From NCBI GenBank assembly GCA_903907955.1, contig CAIVPZ010000057.1, positions 1-64,000 on the forward strand: a stretch of 64,000 nt of DNA, in the 5' to 3' direction. Below, piece by piece: positions 18,539 through 27,285 of this stretch. Below the pieces are notes generated by a model. It was not told the DNA's origin and ran no database searches. It was given only the letters and a program-made list of their open reading frames with translations. Numbering within the stretch: the stretch's first letter is position 1; each line of letters starts with the position of its first letter. Made by a program: the position numbers and the translations under genes. Origin of the DNA: an uncultured Acetobacteraceae bacterium (GTDB lineage Bacteria; Pseudomonadota; Alphaproteobacteria; Acetobacterales; Acetobacteraceae).

Positions 18539-19663
18539 TTACTCGGCCGCCCGCCTCGCCGCTGACTGTTCCGCCTGGATCGCCGCCACCTTCTTCTCCA
18601 CCAGCTCCACCACGTGCTCGATCATGCTGTCGGTATCGATCTGGTGGTCGGTCTTGCCGGCCACATACACCATGTGCCGCCCGCCGCCGCCGCCGGTGAT
18701 GCCGATATCGGTCATCAGCGCCTCGCCCGGGCCGTTCACCACGCAGCCGATGATCGACAGCGTCAGCGGCGTGTCGATATGCGCCAGCCGGTCCTCCAGC
18801 TTCGTCACCGTGTCGATCACGTTGTAGCCCTGCCGGGCGCAGGACGGGCACGACACGATCTTCACCCCGCGATGGCGCAGGCCGAGCGCCTTCAGGATTT
18901 CCCAGCCGACCCGCACCTCCTCCTCCGGCTCGGCCGAGAGCGACACGCGCACCGTGTCGCCGACGCCGGACCACAGCAGGTTGCCCAGGCCGACCGAGCT
19001 TTTCACCGTGCCGGTGCGCCGCCCGCCCGCTTCGGTGATGCCGATATGCAGCGGGTGGTCGCAGGCGGCGGCGAGCTTCTTGTAGGCCTCCACCGCCAGG
19101 AACACGTCGGACGCCTTCACGCTGATCTTGAACTCGTGAAAGTCGTGGTCCTGCAATATCTTGGCGTGCTCCAGCGCGCTTTCCACCATGGCCTCGGGGT
19201 TGGGCTCGCCGTATTTTTCCAGCAGGTGCTTCTCCAGGCTGCCGGCATTGACGCCGATGCGCATGGAGCAGCCATGGTCGCGCGCCGCGTTCACCACGTC
19301 GCGCACCCGCTCGGCGCTGCCGATATTGCCCGGATTGATGCGCAGGCAGGCGGCGCCGGCCTGCGCCGCCTCGATGGCGCGGCGGTAGTGGAAATGAATG
19401 TCGGCGATGATCGGCACGTTCACGCCGCGCACGATCTCGCGCAGCGCCGCGGTGCTCTCCTGGTCGGGACAGGACACGCGGACGATGTCCACCCCGGCGG
19501 CCTCGGCGCGCCTGATCTGGGCGATGGTGGCGGCGGCATCGGTGGTCAGCGTGTTGGTCATGGTCTGCACGGTGATCGGCGCATCGCCGCCCACGGCCAC
19601 GGGGCCCACATGGATCTGCCGCGACCGGCGGCGCTCGATTTGCTGGTACGGGCGGTAGCTCAT
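18539..19663 (-). CDS. ispG: 4-hydroxy-3-methylbut-2-enyl diphosphate synthase IspG
   Basis: IspG converts MEcPP to HMBPP in the MEP isoprenoid pathway using a 4Fe-4S cluster. The 374-residue protein has the TIM-barrel start [15 protein letters not shown] and the cluster ligands in SCPSCARQG and [10 protein letters not shown]. The ATG at 19663 gives the conserved start [17 protein letters not shown]. Longer in-frame starts up to 19858 run through the palindromic repeat and are artefacts. It is the first gene of the ispG-hisS-prfA-prmC operon. Confidence 0.97.
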   Translation of the reverse strand: MSYRPYQQIERRRSRQIHVGPVAVGGDAPITVQTMTNTLTTDAAATIAQIRRAEAAGVDIVRVSCPDQESTAALREIVRGVNVPIIADIHFHYRRAIEAAQAGAACLRINPGNIGSAERVRDVVNAARDHGCSMRIGVNAGSLEKHLLEKYGEPNPEAMVESALEHAKILQDHDFHEFKISVKASDVFLAVEAYKKLAAACDHPLHIGITEAGGRRTGTVKSSVGLGNLLWSGVGDTVRVSLSAEPEEEVRVGWEILKALGLRHRGVKIVSCPSCARQGYNVIDTVTKLEDRLAHIDTPLTLSIIGCVVNGPGEALMTDIGITGGGGGRHMVYVAGKTDHQIDTDSMIEHVVELVEKKVAAIQAEQSAARRAAE

Positions 19664-19753
19664 GGGAAAGTGGCTCCGGGGTGGGGAGGTTTGCGCGGCA
19701 ACATGCCCGCTTGGCGCCTCGCGCGCAAACGTGGTGGGCGCGGGGCAGGAAGG

Positions 19754-19938
19754 CCAGGGCTCCGCCCTGGACCCGCCAAGGGGCAGTGGCCCCTTGGAAC
19801 CCATTCCATAAGGCCCTTCGGGAGAGGGGGGTGAGGAGATGTTGATACATCTCCTCACCCCCCTCTCCCGAAGGGCCTTGAAGTAGCGGGGTCCAGGGGT
19901 CCACCGACCCCTGGCGGGTCCAGGGGCAGCGCCCCTGG
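19754..19938. repeat. Giant nested palindrome, cluster 3
   Basis: The centre is a perfect 33-bp inverted repeat (19810-19842 and 19847-19879) around the loop TGAT. On the left lie CCAGGGC-TCC-GCCCTGG (19754-19770) and CCAAGGGGC-AGTG-GCCCCTTGG (19776-19797). On the right lie CCAGGGGTC-CACC-GACCCCTGG (19893-19914) and CCAGGGGC-AGC-GCCCCTGG (19920-19938). The right modules are reverse-complement counterparts of the left ones, so the whole is one large imperfect palindrome. It lies between the methyltransferase stop and the ispG upstream region, both on the minus strand. Confidence 0.9.
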
Positions 19939-19940
19939 CC

Positions 19941-20723
19941 TTACTTCCCCGGCGCCCACCCCGTCAGCACCGCCAGTCGCAGCGTCGCGCGCATGCGCCC
20001 CGCTTCCGCCGGCAGCATTGCCAGCGCCGCCGGAAACAGCGCCCGCGGCGGGATGCGGCGGTCGCGTTCGATGATCGCGTTGGCCTCGCCGGCGGCGCGC
20101 AGGTCGCGCAGGAGTTGCAACGGCTCGGCGTACAGCACGCGGATATCCTCGGCATCGGCGACGGGGAACAAGAAGCCGGCGCGCTGGAGCAGGCTGGCGC
20201 AGTCGCGCAGGTCGGGAAACGGCGACACCCGCGGCGCCGCCCCGCCGGTCAGCGCGGCTTCGGCCTGGGTCAGCGCGGTGCGCAGTTCGGCGAAGGAACC
20301 CAAGGCGGGCAGGCTGGCCAGCAGCAGCCCGTCCGGCCGCAGCACCTGGCGCAACTGGATCAGCGCGCCGGGCAGGTCGTTCACCCAGTGCAGCGACAGG
20401 CTGGCGACCACCAGATCGAAGCTGGCGGGGGCGAACGGCAGGAATTCCTCGTCGGCGGCCACCGCCGGGGCGCCGGCGCGGGCCGCCATGCGCGGCGAGA
20501 GGTCGCAACTCACCGCCGCGATGCCGCGCCCGCGCAGCCTTGGCGCCACCACCCCGCGCCCGCCGACATCGAGCGCGCAGCCGAACCGGTGCGTGGTGTC
20601 GTCCAGCCGGTCGAGCAGGCGCTCCGCCGCGTCGGCCAGGATGTCGGCCACCTGGTGCACCGTGGCGGCGGCGCGGTCGCGATGGCGGCGTACGGCGGCG
20701 CGATCGAAAACGTTCATGCTCAT
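19941..20723 (-). CDS. NDUFAF5-like SAM-dependent methyltransferase/hydroxylase family protein
   Basis: The 260-residue protein begins near [17 protein letters not shown], a conserved start of NDUFAF5-type proteins. It has a class I SAM fold with the binding loop CALDVGGRG (about 61-69; the usual GxGxG is weakened) and [19 protein letters not shown]. Human NDUFAF5 hydroxylates an arginine of complex I subunit NDUFS7, and alphaproteobacteria carry homologues. A complex I maturation role here is an inference. Start 20717 is an alternative. It is divergent from the rhodanese gene. Confidence 0.8.
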   Translation of the reverse strand: MSMNVFDRAAVRRHRDRAAATVHQVADILADAAERLLDRLDDTTHRFGCALDVGGRGVVAPRLRGRGIAAVSCDLSPRMAARAGAPAVAADEEFLPFAPASFDLVVASLSLHWVNDLPGALIQLRQVLRPDGLLLASLPALGSFAELRTALTQAEAALTGGAAPRVSPFPDLRDCASLLQRAGFLFPVADAEDIRVLYAEPLQLLRDLRAAGEANAIIERDRRIPPRALFPAALAMLPAEAGRMRATLRLAVLTGWAPGK

Positions 20724-20812
20724 GTGCCCGCATGTGCCCCTGCCGGACGTTGCTGCCAAGGCAGCCGGCGGCCTACTCTCCGCTCAGGCAGATGGAGGCC
20801 GGCAGGCGCGCC

Positions 20813-22393
20813 ATGACCCGCATCGACGCCGCCACCCTGCGCGGCTGGATCGCCGACGGGCGGGAGCTCGCGCTGCTCGACGCCCGCGAGGAAGGGGAAT
20901 TCGCCACCTCCCATCTGTTCTGGGCGGTGCCATGCCCGCTCTCGCGCCGGGAGATCCGCGCCCGCGCCCTGCTGCCGCGGCTTTCCACCCGCATCGTCTG
21001 CGTCGATGCCGGGCACGGGCTGGCGGAGCGGCTGGCTGGCTGGCTGGAAGCCATCGGCGCCACCGGCGTCGCCGTCCTCGACGGCGGCACCAGGGCCTGG
21101 ACGGCGGCCGGGTATCCGCTGTTCGCCGGCGTCAATGTGCCCTCCAGGACGTTCGGTGGGTGGGTGGCGCAGCATTACGGAACCGAGAGCGTCGAGGCCG
21201 CGGCGCTGAAGGCCTGGCTGGTCGGCGGGCGCGACGTGGCGGTGCTGGACAGCCGCACCTATGACGAGTTCCACCGCATGTCGATCCCGACCAGCATCAG
21301 CGTGCCCGGCGGGGAGCTGGCCTACCGCATCGCCGACCTGGTGCCCGACCCCGCCACGCTGATCGTGGTCACCTCCGCCGGCCGCACCCGCTGCATCCTC
21401 GGCGCCGAGAGCCTGCGCCGCGCCGGCGTGCCCAACCGGGTGATGGCGCTGCGTGACGGCACGATCGGCTGGGAACTGGCCGGGCTGAAGCTCGCGCATG
21501 GGCGCACCGAGCGGTTTTCCCCCGGTCCGCCGGCAAGTGCCGGCCTTGCCCTGCAGCGGGCGCGGGCGTTTGCCGATTCCTGCGGTGTGACGGTGATCGG
21601 GCCGGACGAGCTGCGCCGGATCGAGGCCGACGCGGCCCGCACCTGTTACGTGCTCGACGTGCGCGATCCGGCGGAGTTCGCCGCCGGCCACCGGCCCGGC
21701 AGCGTCCCGGCCCCCGGCGGGCAGCTGGTGCAGGCCACCGATGGCTGGATCGGCGTGCGCAATGCCCGCCTCGCTTTGCTGGACGACGATGGCGTGCGGG
21801 CGCGCATGACCGCCGCGTGGCTGCGCCAGATGGGGCATCGCGAGGTGTTCGTCGTGGATGGCGGGCTGGAGGCGGTGACAGCCCCCGGCTCCGGGCCAGC
21901 CGCCATACCGGAACCGGGGGGCAAGGCGGAGACCATCGGCGCCGACACGCTGGCGGCGGCGGCGGATGCCATGGTGGTGGATCTGGCGCCCAGCATCGCG
22001 TTCCGCGAGGGCCATATCACCGGCGCGATGTGGGGGGTGCGCACCCGGCTGGAGGCGCTGCGCGACAAGCTGGCGCTGGCACGGCTGGTGGTGCTGACCT
22101 CGCCCGACGGCGGGCTGGCCCGGCTGGCGGTGGCGGAGGCGAAGACGTTGACGCGGGCGCCGGTGCGGGTGCTGGAGGGCGGCACAGCCGCCTGGATTCG
22201 GGCCGGCTACGGGCTGCGGCACGACCGCACGACCCCGCCGGACGACGCCTGCATCGACGTCTGCCTGCGTCCGTACGACCGCAATTCCGGCGTCGAGGCG
22301 GCCATGCGGGACTATCTGTCCGGAGAGACCGACCTGCTGCAGGCGATCGAGCGCGAGGGCACGGTGGCGTTCGGGGTTCCGGCGGCGGCATGA
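20813..22393 (+). CDS. Four-domain rhodanese-like protein lacking active-site cysteines
   Basis: The 526-residue protein has four rhodanese folds (about 1-105, 125-240, 260-375, 385-490). In each, the position of the sulfur-accepting Cys is replaced: Asp in IVCVDAGHG, Ser in IVVTSAGRTR, Asp in LALLDDDGVR and Thr/Ser in VVLTSPDGG. Structural motifs such as DGGTRAW, LRDGTIGWELAG and LEGGTAAW are intact. Classical thiosulfate sulfurtransferase activity is therefore unlikely; binding or regulation is more plausible. Its end overlaps comF by ATGA. Confidence 0.85.
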   Translation: MTRIDAATLRGWIADGRELALLDAREEGEFATSHLFWAVPCPLSRREIRARALLPRLSTRIVCVDAGHGLAERLAGWLEAIGATGVAVLDGGTRAWTAAGYPLFAGVNVPSRTFGGWVAQHYGTESVEAAALKAWLVGGRDVAVLDSRTYDEFHRMSIPTSISVPGGELAYRIADLVPDPATLIVVTSAGRTRCILGAESLRRAGVPNRVMALRDGTIGWELAGLKLAHGRTERFSPGPPASAGLALQRARAFADSCGVTVIGPDELRRIEADAARTCYVLDVRDPAEFAAGHRPGSVPAPGGQLVQATDGWIGVRNARLALLDDDGVRARMTAAWLRQMGHREVFVVDGGLEAVTAPGSGPAAIPEPGGKAETIGADTLAAAADAMVVDLAPSIAFREGHITGAMWGVRTRLEALRDKLALARLVVLTSPDGGLARLAVAEAKTLTRAPVRVLEGGTAAWIRAGYGLRHDRTTPPDDACIDVCLRPYDRNSGVEAAMRDYLSGETDLLQAIEREGTVAFGVPAAA

Positions 22394-23154
22394 CCGGCGC
22401 CGCGTTCCGGTCGTTCGTCGCCACTGCTGCCCGCGGCGTCTTCGACCTCCTGCTGCCGCCGCACTGCCTGACCTGCGACGCGCCGGTGGACGCGCCCGGC
22501 CGGTTCTGCCCGGACTGCTTCCGCCAGGCCGGCTTCATCACCGAACCCTGCTGCGCCAGTTGCGGCGCGCCGTTCAGCCATGCCGGCCAGGGCGGACGGG
22601 AACGGCTCTGCCCGGGCTGCCGCGCCCAGATGCCGCCCTGGGGCCGCGCCCGCGGGGCGCTGCGCTACGATGCCCAGTCGCGCCGCGTGGTGCTGGCGTT
22701 CAAGCATGGCGATCGCACCGAATACGCCGCGGCGCTGGCGCCGCTGATGGCGCGCGCCGGCGCGGCGCTGCTGCGTGCGGCCGGGGTGATCGTGCCGGTG
22801 CCGCTGCACCGCAGCCGGCTGATCGCGCGGCGCTACAACCAGGCGGCCCTGCTCGCCCATGCGCTGGCGCGCCTGTCGGGCAAGCCGGCGGTGCCCGATG
22901 CGCTGCGGCGAACCCGGCCCACCCTGCCGCTGGGCGAGCTGAGCGCCGCGGCGCGCACCGAGACACTCAGGGATGCATTCGCCATGCGGGCCAGCCGGCT
23001 CGGCCGCATCGCCGGGCAGCATGTGCTGCTGGTCGATGACGTGATGACCTCCGGCGCCACCTGCGCCGCCTGCACCCGGGTGCTGCTGGCCGCCGGAGCC
23101 GCCGGCGTGGATGTGCTGGTGGCCGCCCGCGTGCCCGACCCGAGGTTGCAGTAA
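22390..23154 (+). CDS. comF: ComF family phosphoribosyltransferase-like protein
   Basis: The 254-residue protein has an N-terminal zinc-ribbon region with paired cysteines (HCLTC, FCPDC, CCASC, LCPGC) and a C-terminal PRTase fold ending in HVLLVDDVMTSGATCAAC, the PRPP-binding loop. ComF proteins support DNA uptake in competent bacteria and occur widely in non-competent ones. The overlap with the rhodanese gene implies coupled translation. Confidence 0.92.
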   Translation: MTGAAFRSFVATAARGVFDLLLPPHCLTCDAPVDAPGRFCPDCFRQAGFITEPCCASCGAPFSHAGQGGRERLCPGCRAQMPPWGRARGALRYDAQSRRVVLAFKHGDRTEYAAALAPLMARAGAALLRAAGVIVPVPLHRSRLIARRYNQAALLAHALARLSGKPAVPDALRRTRPTLPLGELSAAARTETLRDAFAMRASRLGRIAGQHVLLVDDVMTSGATCAACTRVLLAAGAAGVDVLVAARVPDPRLQ

Positions 23155-23209
23155 CGCACCGGCGCGGCCATCTGCCGGCCTCAACGCAACACGCCGCAAG
23201 GAACCAGCG

Positions 23210-23464
23210 ATGGCCGATGTCGAGATCTACACCCAGCCCTGGTGCGCCTACTGCGCGCGCGCCCTGGACCTGCTCGCCCGCAAGGGAATCACGTTCCGGG
23301 AGATCACGGCACCGCGCGGCACCCCCGAACGCGAGGAGGCCATCCGCCGCTCCGGCAGCGGCACGGTGCCGCAGATCTTCATCAACGGCGCCTGCATCGG
23401 CGGCTGCGACGACCTGCTGGCGCTGGAACGGTCCGGCAAGCTGGATTCGCTGGTGGGAAGCTAA
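23210..23464 (+). CDS. grxC: Glutaredoxin 3 (GrxC-type)
   Basis: This 84-residue dithiol glutaredoxin has the active site PWCAYC, the cis-Pro glutathione site TVPQIFINGACIGG and the GGCDDL motif. It reduces protein disulfides and glutathione mixed disulfides in the cytoplasm. The ATG at 23210 is preceded by AAGGAACC. It lies 55 bases after comF and continues the same transcription direction into DUF1178. Confidence 0.95.
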   Translation: MADVEIYTQPWCAYCARALDLLARKGITFREITAPRGTPEREEAIRRSGSGTVPQIFINGACIGGCDDLLALERSGKLDSLVGS

Positions 23465-23549
23465 CCGCGCCCCCGGCGGTCGCTTGCGCCGGGGGCACCG
23501 CTGATCCATGTCAAAGCCTGATTCGAACCGGTTCGCTTAGAGTTCAAGC

Positions 23550-24056
23550 ATGATCCATTACGACCTGCGTTGCAGCGACGGCCACGGCTTCGACGGCTGG
23601 TTCAGGAACAGCACGTCGTTCGAGGACCAGGCCAGGGACGGCCTGCTGGAATGCCCGATCTGCGGCGACACCAGGGTGGAGCGCGGGCTGATGGCCCCCG
23701 CCCTGCCGCGCAAGGGCAACGCCCGCCGCGAGATCGCCCCGATGGCAACGCCGGCGGCCGAGGCGCCTGCCCCGGCCGCCACAGCGCCCGTCCCGGCCCG
23801 CGCCCCCGAACCGGCCGCACTGGCGGGGCACATGCCCGACCATGTGCGCGCCATGCTGCAGCGCGTGCGTGCCGAGGTGGAAAAGAACTGCGACTATGTC
23901 GGCGGCGAATTCGTCGATGAGGCCCGCCGCATCCACCGCGGCGAAAGCGACCGGCGCGGCATCTACGGTGAGGCCAGCCCGGCCGATGCCGAGGCGCTGG
24001 CCGACGAAGGCATCGAGATTGCCCGCATCCCGTGGGTACCGCGCGCCGACGGGTAG
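23550..24056 (+). CDS. DUF1178 family protein
   Basis: The 168-residue protein starts MIHYDLRCSDGHGFDGWF, has a CPICG zinc-knuckle-like pair (about 35-39), a Pro/Ala-rich linker (about 65-95) and the C-terminal conserved block VGGEFVDEARRIHRGESDRRGIYG. All are features of DUF1178, whose function is unknown. A perfect 12-bp palindrome CGAACCGGTTCG lies 14 bases upstream (23524-23535) and may be regulatory. It ends one base from the convergent MBL gene. Confidence 0.9.
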   Translation: MIHYDLRCSDGHGFDGWFRNSTSFEDQARDGLLECPICGDTRVERGLMAPALPRKGNARREIAPMATPAAEAPAPAATAPVPARAPEPAALAGHMPDHVRAMLQRVRAEVEKNCDYVGGEFVDEARRIHRGESDRRGIYGEASPADAEALADEGIEIARIPWVPRADG

Positions 24057-24057
24057 T

Positions 24058-25107
24058 TCATCCGGCGGCGCGGTAGCAAAGCGCGCCCTCCGGGTCGGCT
24101 GCCTCCGCCAGTTCGCCCCGCGCCAGCATGTGGTTCACATGCGCCAGCACCTCGCCGAAGGCGAAGCCGGTCTGGTGTTCGTCCAGCACGCGCGGGAAAA
24201 TCACCGGCACGATCCCTGCCGCCGACAGCGCCACCTCCCGGCAGGCCTCGGCGATCTGCGCACAGCGGGCGGCGTGGTGGGTGATCAGCTCGTCGATGCG
24301 CACATGCAGCCCCTCGAAGGGCAGGCCATGGCAGGCCAGCACCAGCACATCCGCCGGCACCGCCCGGCGAAGCTGCGCCAGCGAGTGCAGGTAGCTGCCG
24401 AGCGCGTTCTCCTCCGGCTCCATGGCGGTGACGCTGACGTTGGGGGAGATCTTCGCGATCACCTGGTCGGCGGCGAAGAACAGCTTTTCCGCCGGGCAGA
24501 ACAGCATGGCCTGCTCCAGCGCGTGCCCGCCGCCGGTAAGCACCTGGAAGCTGCGCCCGCCGATATCGAGCGAATCGCCGTGCCGGATGCGCCGGTAGGT
24601 GCTCGGCACCCCGGTGGTGATGCGGAGGTAAACGTGGCCGCGGTCCAGCACCCGCTCGGTTGCCAGCTCGTCGAGCCCGTGCCGGCGGTAGAACGGCCGC
24701 CAGCTTTCCGCTCCCAGATCGGCCGGGGCGTATTGCAGCGCCAGGCTGAACAGGTATTCCGCCTGCGGCATCCACAGCTCGAGGTCGAAGCGCCGCGCCA
24801 GCCAGCCGGCCAAGCCGACATGGTCGGGGTGGAAATGCGTCACGATCATGCGGGTCAGCCGCCGCCCGCGCAGCGGCCCGGCCAGCACCGCCTCCCAGAT
24901 GTCCTGGGTGCGCGCGTCGCCGATGCCGGTATCCAGCACCGCCCAGCCGTCACCGTCCTCGATCAGGTGGATGTTGATGTGGTCCAGCCGGAACGGCAGC
25001 GGCAGGCGCAGCCAGAGCACCCCGGGCGCGACCTCCATGGGCACGCCGAACGGCGGCGGTTCGGTAAGCGGAAAGCGCAGCGTCGGCTCGGTCAGTGCGG
25101 TGTGCAT
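24058..25107 (-). CDS. MBL-fold metallo-hydrolase
   Basis: The 349-residue protein has the beta-lactamase-fold zinc motif THFHPDHVGLAGWLA (about 95-109), downstream metal residues in GGHALEQAM and CHGLPFEG, and a C-terminal helical extension of about 90 residues. Its closest architecture is the glyoxalase II/LACTB2-like group with a winged-helix tail. The substrate cannot be predicted from sequence. The ATG at 25107 is preferred to an upstream start at 25140. Confidence 0.85.
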   Translation of the reverse strand: MHTALTEPTLRFPLTEPPPFGVPMEVAPGVLWLRLPLPFRLDHINIHLIEDGDGWAVLDTGIGDARTQDIWEAVLAGPLRGRRLTRMIVTHFHPDHVGLAGWLARRFDLELWMPQAEYLFSLALQYAPADLGAESWRPFYRRHGLDELATERVLDRGHVYLRITTGVPSTYRRIRHGDSLDIGGRSFQVLTGGGHALEQAMLFCPAEKLFFAADQVIAKISPNVSVTAMEPEENALGSYLHSLAQLRRAVPADVLVLACHGLPFEGLHVRIDELITHHAARCAQIAEACREVALSAAGIVPVIFPRVLDEHQTGFAFGEVLAHVNHMLARGELAEAADPEGALCYRAAG

Positions 25108-25221
25108 GCGGTCTCTCGCGTCTCCTGCCCGGCACAGCAAAGCAGGCGGAGCGGCCCGGGTTCAACCCATGCGTGCCGGCACAGCGTCCGGCGCACGCCT
25201 GCCATGCGCCGGACAGCCGCG

Positions 25222-25944
25222 CTATTCGGCCCGCGCCTCCAGCAGGTAGTTCACTCCCAGGTCGCGCCCGGCCTTCCAGCGCATGGAGAACGCGTCGAAC
25301 TCCAGCCCGGTGATGTCGGCCACGCGCAGCCCGGCGTCGCGCAGCAGCCCGCCGGCTTCGGTCGGCGAAATGAACTTGCGCCAGTCATGGGTGCCCACCG
25401 GCAGCCAGCGCAGCACGTATTCGGCCCCCACCTTGGCGGCCAGATAGCTGCGCCAGGTGCGGTTCATGGTGGACAGGAACAGCACCCCGCCCGGCGCCAG
25501 CAGCGCCGCCAGCGTGTGCAGGAACGCCGCCGGATCGGGCACGTGCTCGATCACCTCCAGTGCCGAGATCACCGGGAACCGCGCGCCCTCGGCCAGCAGG
25601 TCGCCGGCCACCGCCTCCCGGTAGGCAAGCCTCAGCCCCAGCCCGTCGGCATGGGTGCGCGCCGCGGCGATCGCCTCGCCGGCGGCGTCGATGCCCAGCA
25701 CGTCGTGGCCGCGCCGCGCCAGCGCCTCGGCCGCCAGCCCGGCGCCGCAGCCGACATCCAGCACCCGGCTGCCCGGCGGAATGCGCGAATCGATCCAGCC
25801 GATGCGCAGCGGGTTCATCCGGTGCAGCGGCTTCATCGGCCCGTCCGGGTCCCACCAGCGCGACGCCAGGGCGTCGAATCGCGCGATCTCCTGGGGGGAG
25901 ACCCCCCTCGCGCCCGCTTCACTCGTGTCCAGCCCAGCTTGCAT
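25222..25944 (-). CDS. ubiG: Ubiquinone O-methyltransferase UbiG
   Basis: UbiG performs both O-methylations of ubiquinone synthesis. The 240-residue protein shows EIARFDALASRWWDPDGPMKPLHRMNPLRI, split here as the conserved FDALASRWWDPDG and LHRMNP blocks. It also has the SAM motif VLDVGCGAGLAAEALA, IEHVPDP and GVLFLSTMNRT. It is divergent from aspartate kinase, a neighbourhood common in Alphaproteobacteria. Confidence 0.96.
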   Translation of the reverse strand: MQAGLDTSEAGARGVSPQEIARFDALASRWWDPDGPMKPLHRMNPLRIGWIDSRIPPGSRVLDVGCGAGLAAEALARRGHDVLGIDAAGEAIAAARTHADGLGLRLAYREAVAGDLLAEGARFPVISALEVIEHVPDPAAFLHTLAALLAPGGVLFLSTMNRTWRSYLAAKVGAEYVLRWLPVGTHDWRKFISPTEAGGLLRDAGLRVADITGLEFDAFSMRWKAGRDLGVNYLLEARAE

Positions 25945-26049
25945 GTTGCCCGCTCCCGATCGCGCCTTTATGTGTCCCGCTCACGGCCGCCGTGCAACCC
26001 GGCAGATGTGGCCGCACACCAACCGACACCACTCCAGGCTGAGTCACGT

Positions 26050-27285
26050 ATGGCCCGCATCGTCATGAAGTTCGGCGGCACCTCCGTCGCCGACCTGGAA
26101 CGCATCCGCCACGTGGCGGCGCGGGTCAAACGCGAGGTGGATTCCGGCAACGAGGTCGCCGTCGTGGTTTCCGCCATGGCCGGCACCACCAACCGGCTGG
26201 TCGGCTGGTGCACCCAGCTTGCCCCCCTGCACGATGCGCGCGAATACGACGCCGTGGTGGCGACCGGCGAGCAGGTCACCGCCGGCCTGCTGGCGATCGC
26301 GCTGCAGGCGCTGGGGGTCGCGGCGCGGTCGTGGCTCGGCTGGCAGATTCCGCTGGCGACCGACGACGCGCACGGCAAGGCGCGCATCCAGTCGATCGAG
26401 GGCGCGGAGCTGATCCGCCGCATGCAGTCCGGCCAGGTGCCGGTGGTTGCGGGGTTCCAGGGCGTCGGCCCGGACCGGCGCGTCACCACGCTCGGGCGCG
26501 GCGGCTCGGACACCTCGGCGGTGGCGCTGGCGGCGGCGCTGCGGGCCGATCGCTGCGACATCTACACCGACGTGGACGGCATCTACACCACCGACCCGCG
26601 CATCGTTGCGCGCGCCCGCAAGCTGGTTAAGATCGCCTACGAGGAGATGCTCGAGCTCGCCTCGGTCGGCGCCAAGGTGCTGCAGACCCGCAGCGTGGAA
26701 CTGGCCATGAAGGAGCGGGTGCGGGTGCAGGTGCTGTCGAGCTTCGATGACGGAACATCGCTGGGTGGCGACCTGCCCGGAACCCTTGTGGTGGACGAGG
26801 ACGAGATCGTGGAACAGGAAATCGTGTCGGGCATCGCCTATTCGCGCGACGAGGCGAAGGTGACGGTGCGCGGCGTGCCGGACCGGCCGGGCGTTGCCGC
26901 GGCCATCTTCGGCCCGCTCTCGGCGGCCTCCATCAACGTCGACATGATCGTGCAGAACGTCTCGGCCGACGGCACCACCGACCTGACCTTCACCCTCAAC
27001 CGCGCCGACCTGCCGCGCGCCGAGCAGACGCTGGGCGAGCACCGGGCCGGGATCGGCTTCGCCGCGCTGCTGGCCGACCGCGAGGTCGCCAAGATCAGCG
27101 TGGTGGGAGTCGGCATGCGCAGCCATTCCGGAGTTGCCAGCACCATGTTCCGAACACTTGCCGACAAGGGCATCAACATCCAGGTGATCTCCACCAGCGA
27201 GATCAAGGTGTCGGTGCTCATCGCCGCCGAATACACCGAACTCGCGGTGCGGGCGCTGCACACGGCGTACGGCCTCGATGCCTGA
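26050..27285 (+). CDS. lysC: Aspartate kinase
   Basis: Aspartate kinase phosphorylates aspartate, opening lysine, threonine and methionine synthesis. The 411-residue protein begins ARIVMKFGGTSVADLERI, has GRGGSDTSAVALAAAL and DIYTDVDGIYTTDP in the kinase domain, and two C-terminal ACT domains (about 265-411; KVTVRGVPDRPGVAA, ISVVGVGMRSHSGVA) for feedback regulation. Its end overlaps the next gene by 8 bases. Confidence 0.97.
   Translation: MARIVMKFGGTSVADLERIRHVAARVKREVDSGNEVAVVVSAMAGTTNRLVGWCTQLAPLHDAREYDAVVATGEQVTAGLLAIALQALGVAARSWLGWQIPLATDDAHGKARIQSIEGAELIRRMQSGQVPVVAGFQGVGPDRRVTTLGRGGSDTSAVALAAALRADRCDIYTDVDGIYTTDPRIVARARKLVKIAYEEMLELASVGAKVLQTRSVELAMKERVRVQVLSSFDDGTSLGGDLPGTLVVDEDEIVEQEIVSGIAYSRDEAKVTVRGVPDRPGVAAAIFGPLSAASINVDMIVQNVSADGTTDLTFTLNRADLPRAEQTLGEHRAGIGFAALLADREVAKISVVGVGMRSHSGVASTMFRTLADKGINIQVISTSEIKVSVLIAAEYTELAVRALHTAYGLDA

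Noticed and set aside
19664-19858. N-terminal extension of ispG starting in the palindrome
   Set aside because: The extension translates the palindromic repeat, and a nearly identical peptide arises from cluster 6 (62.0-62.2 kb), showing it is repeat DNA rather than protein. The conserved IspG start is at 19663.
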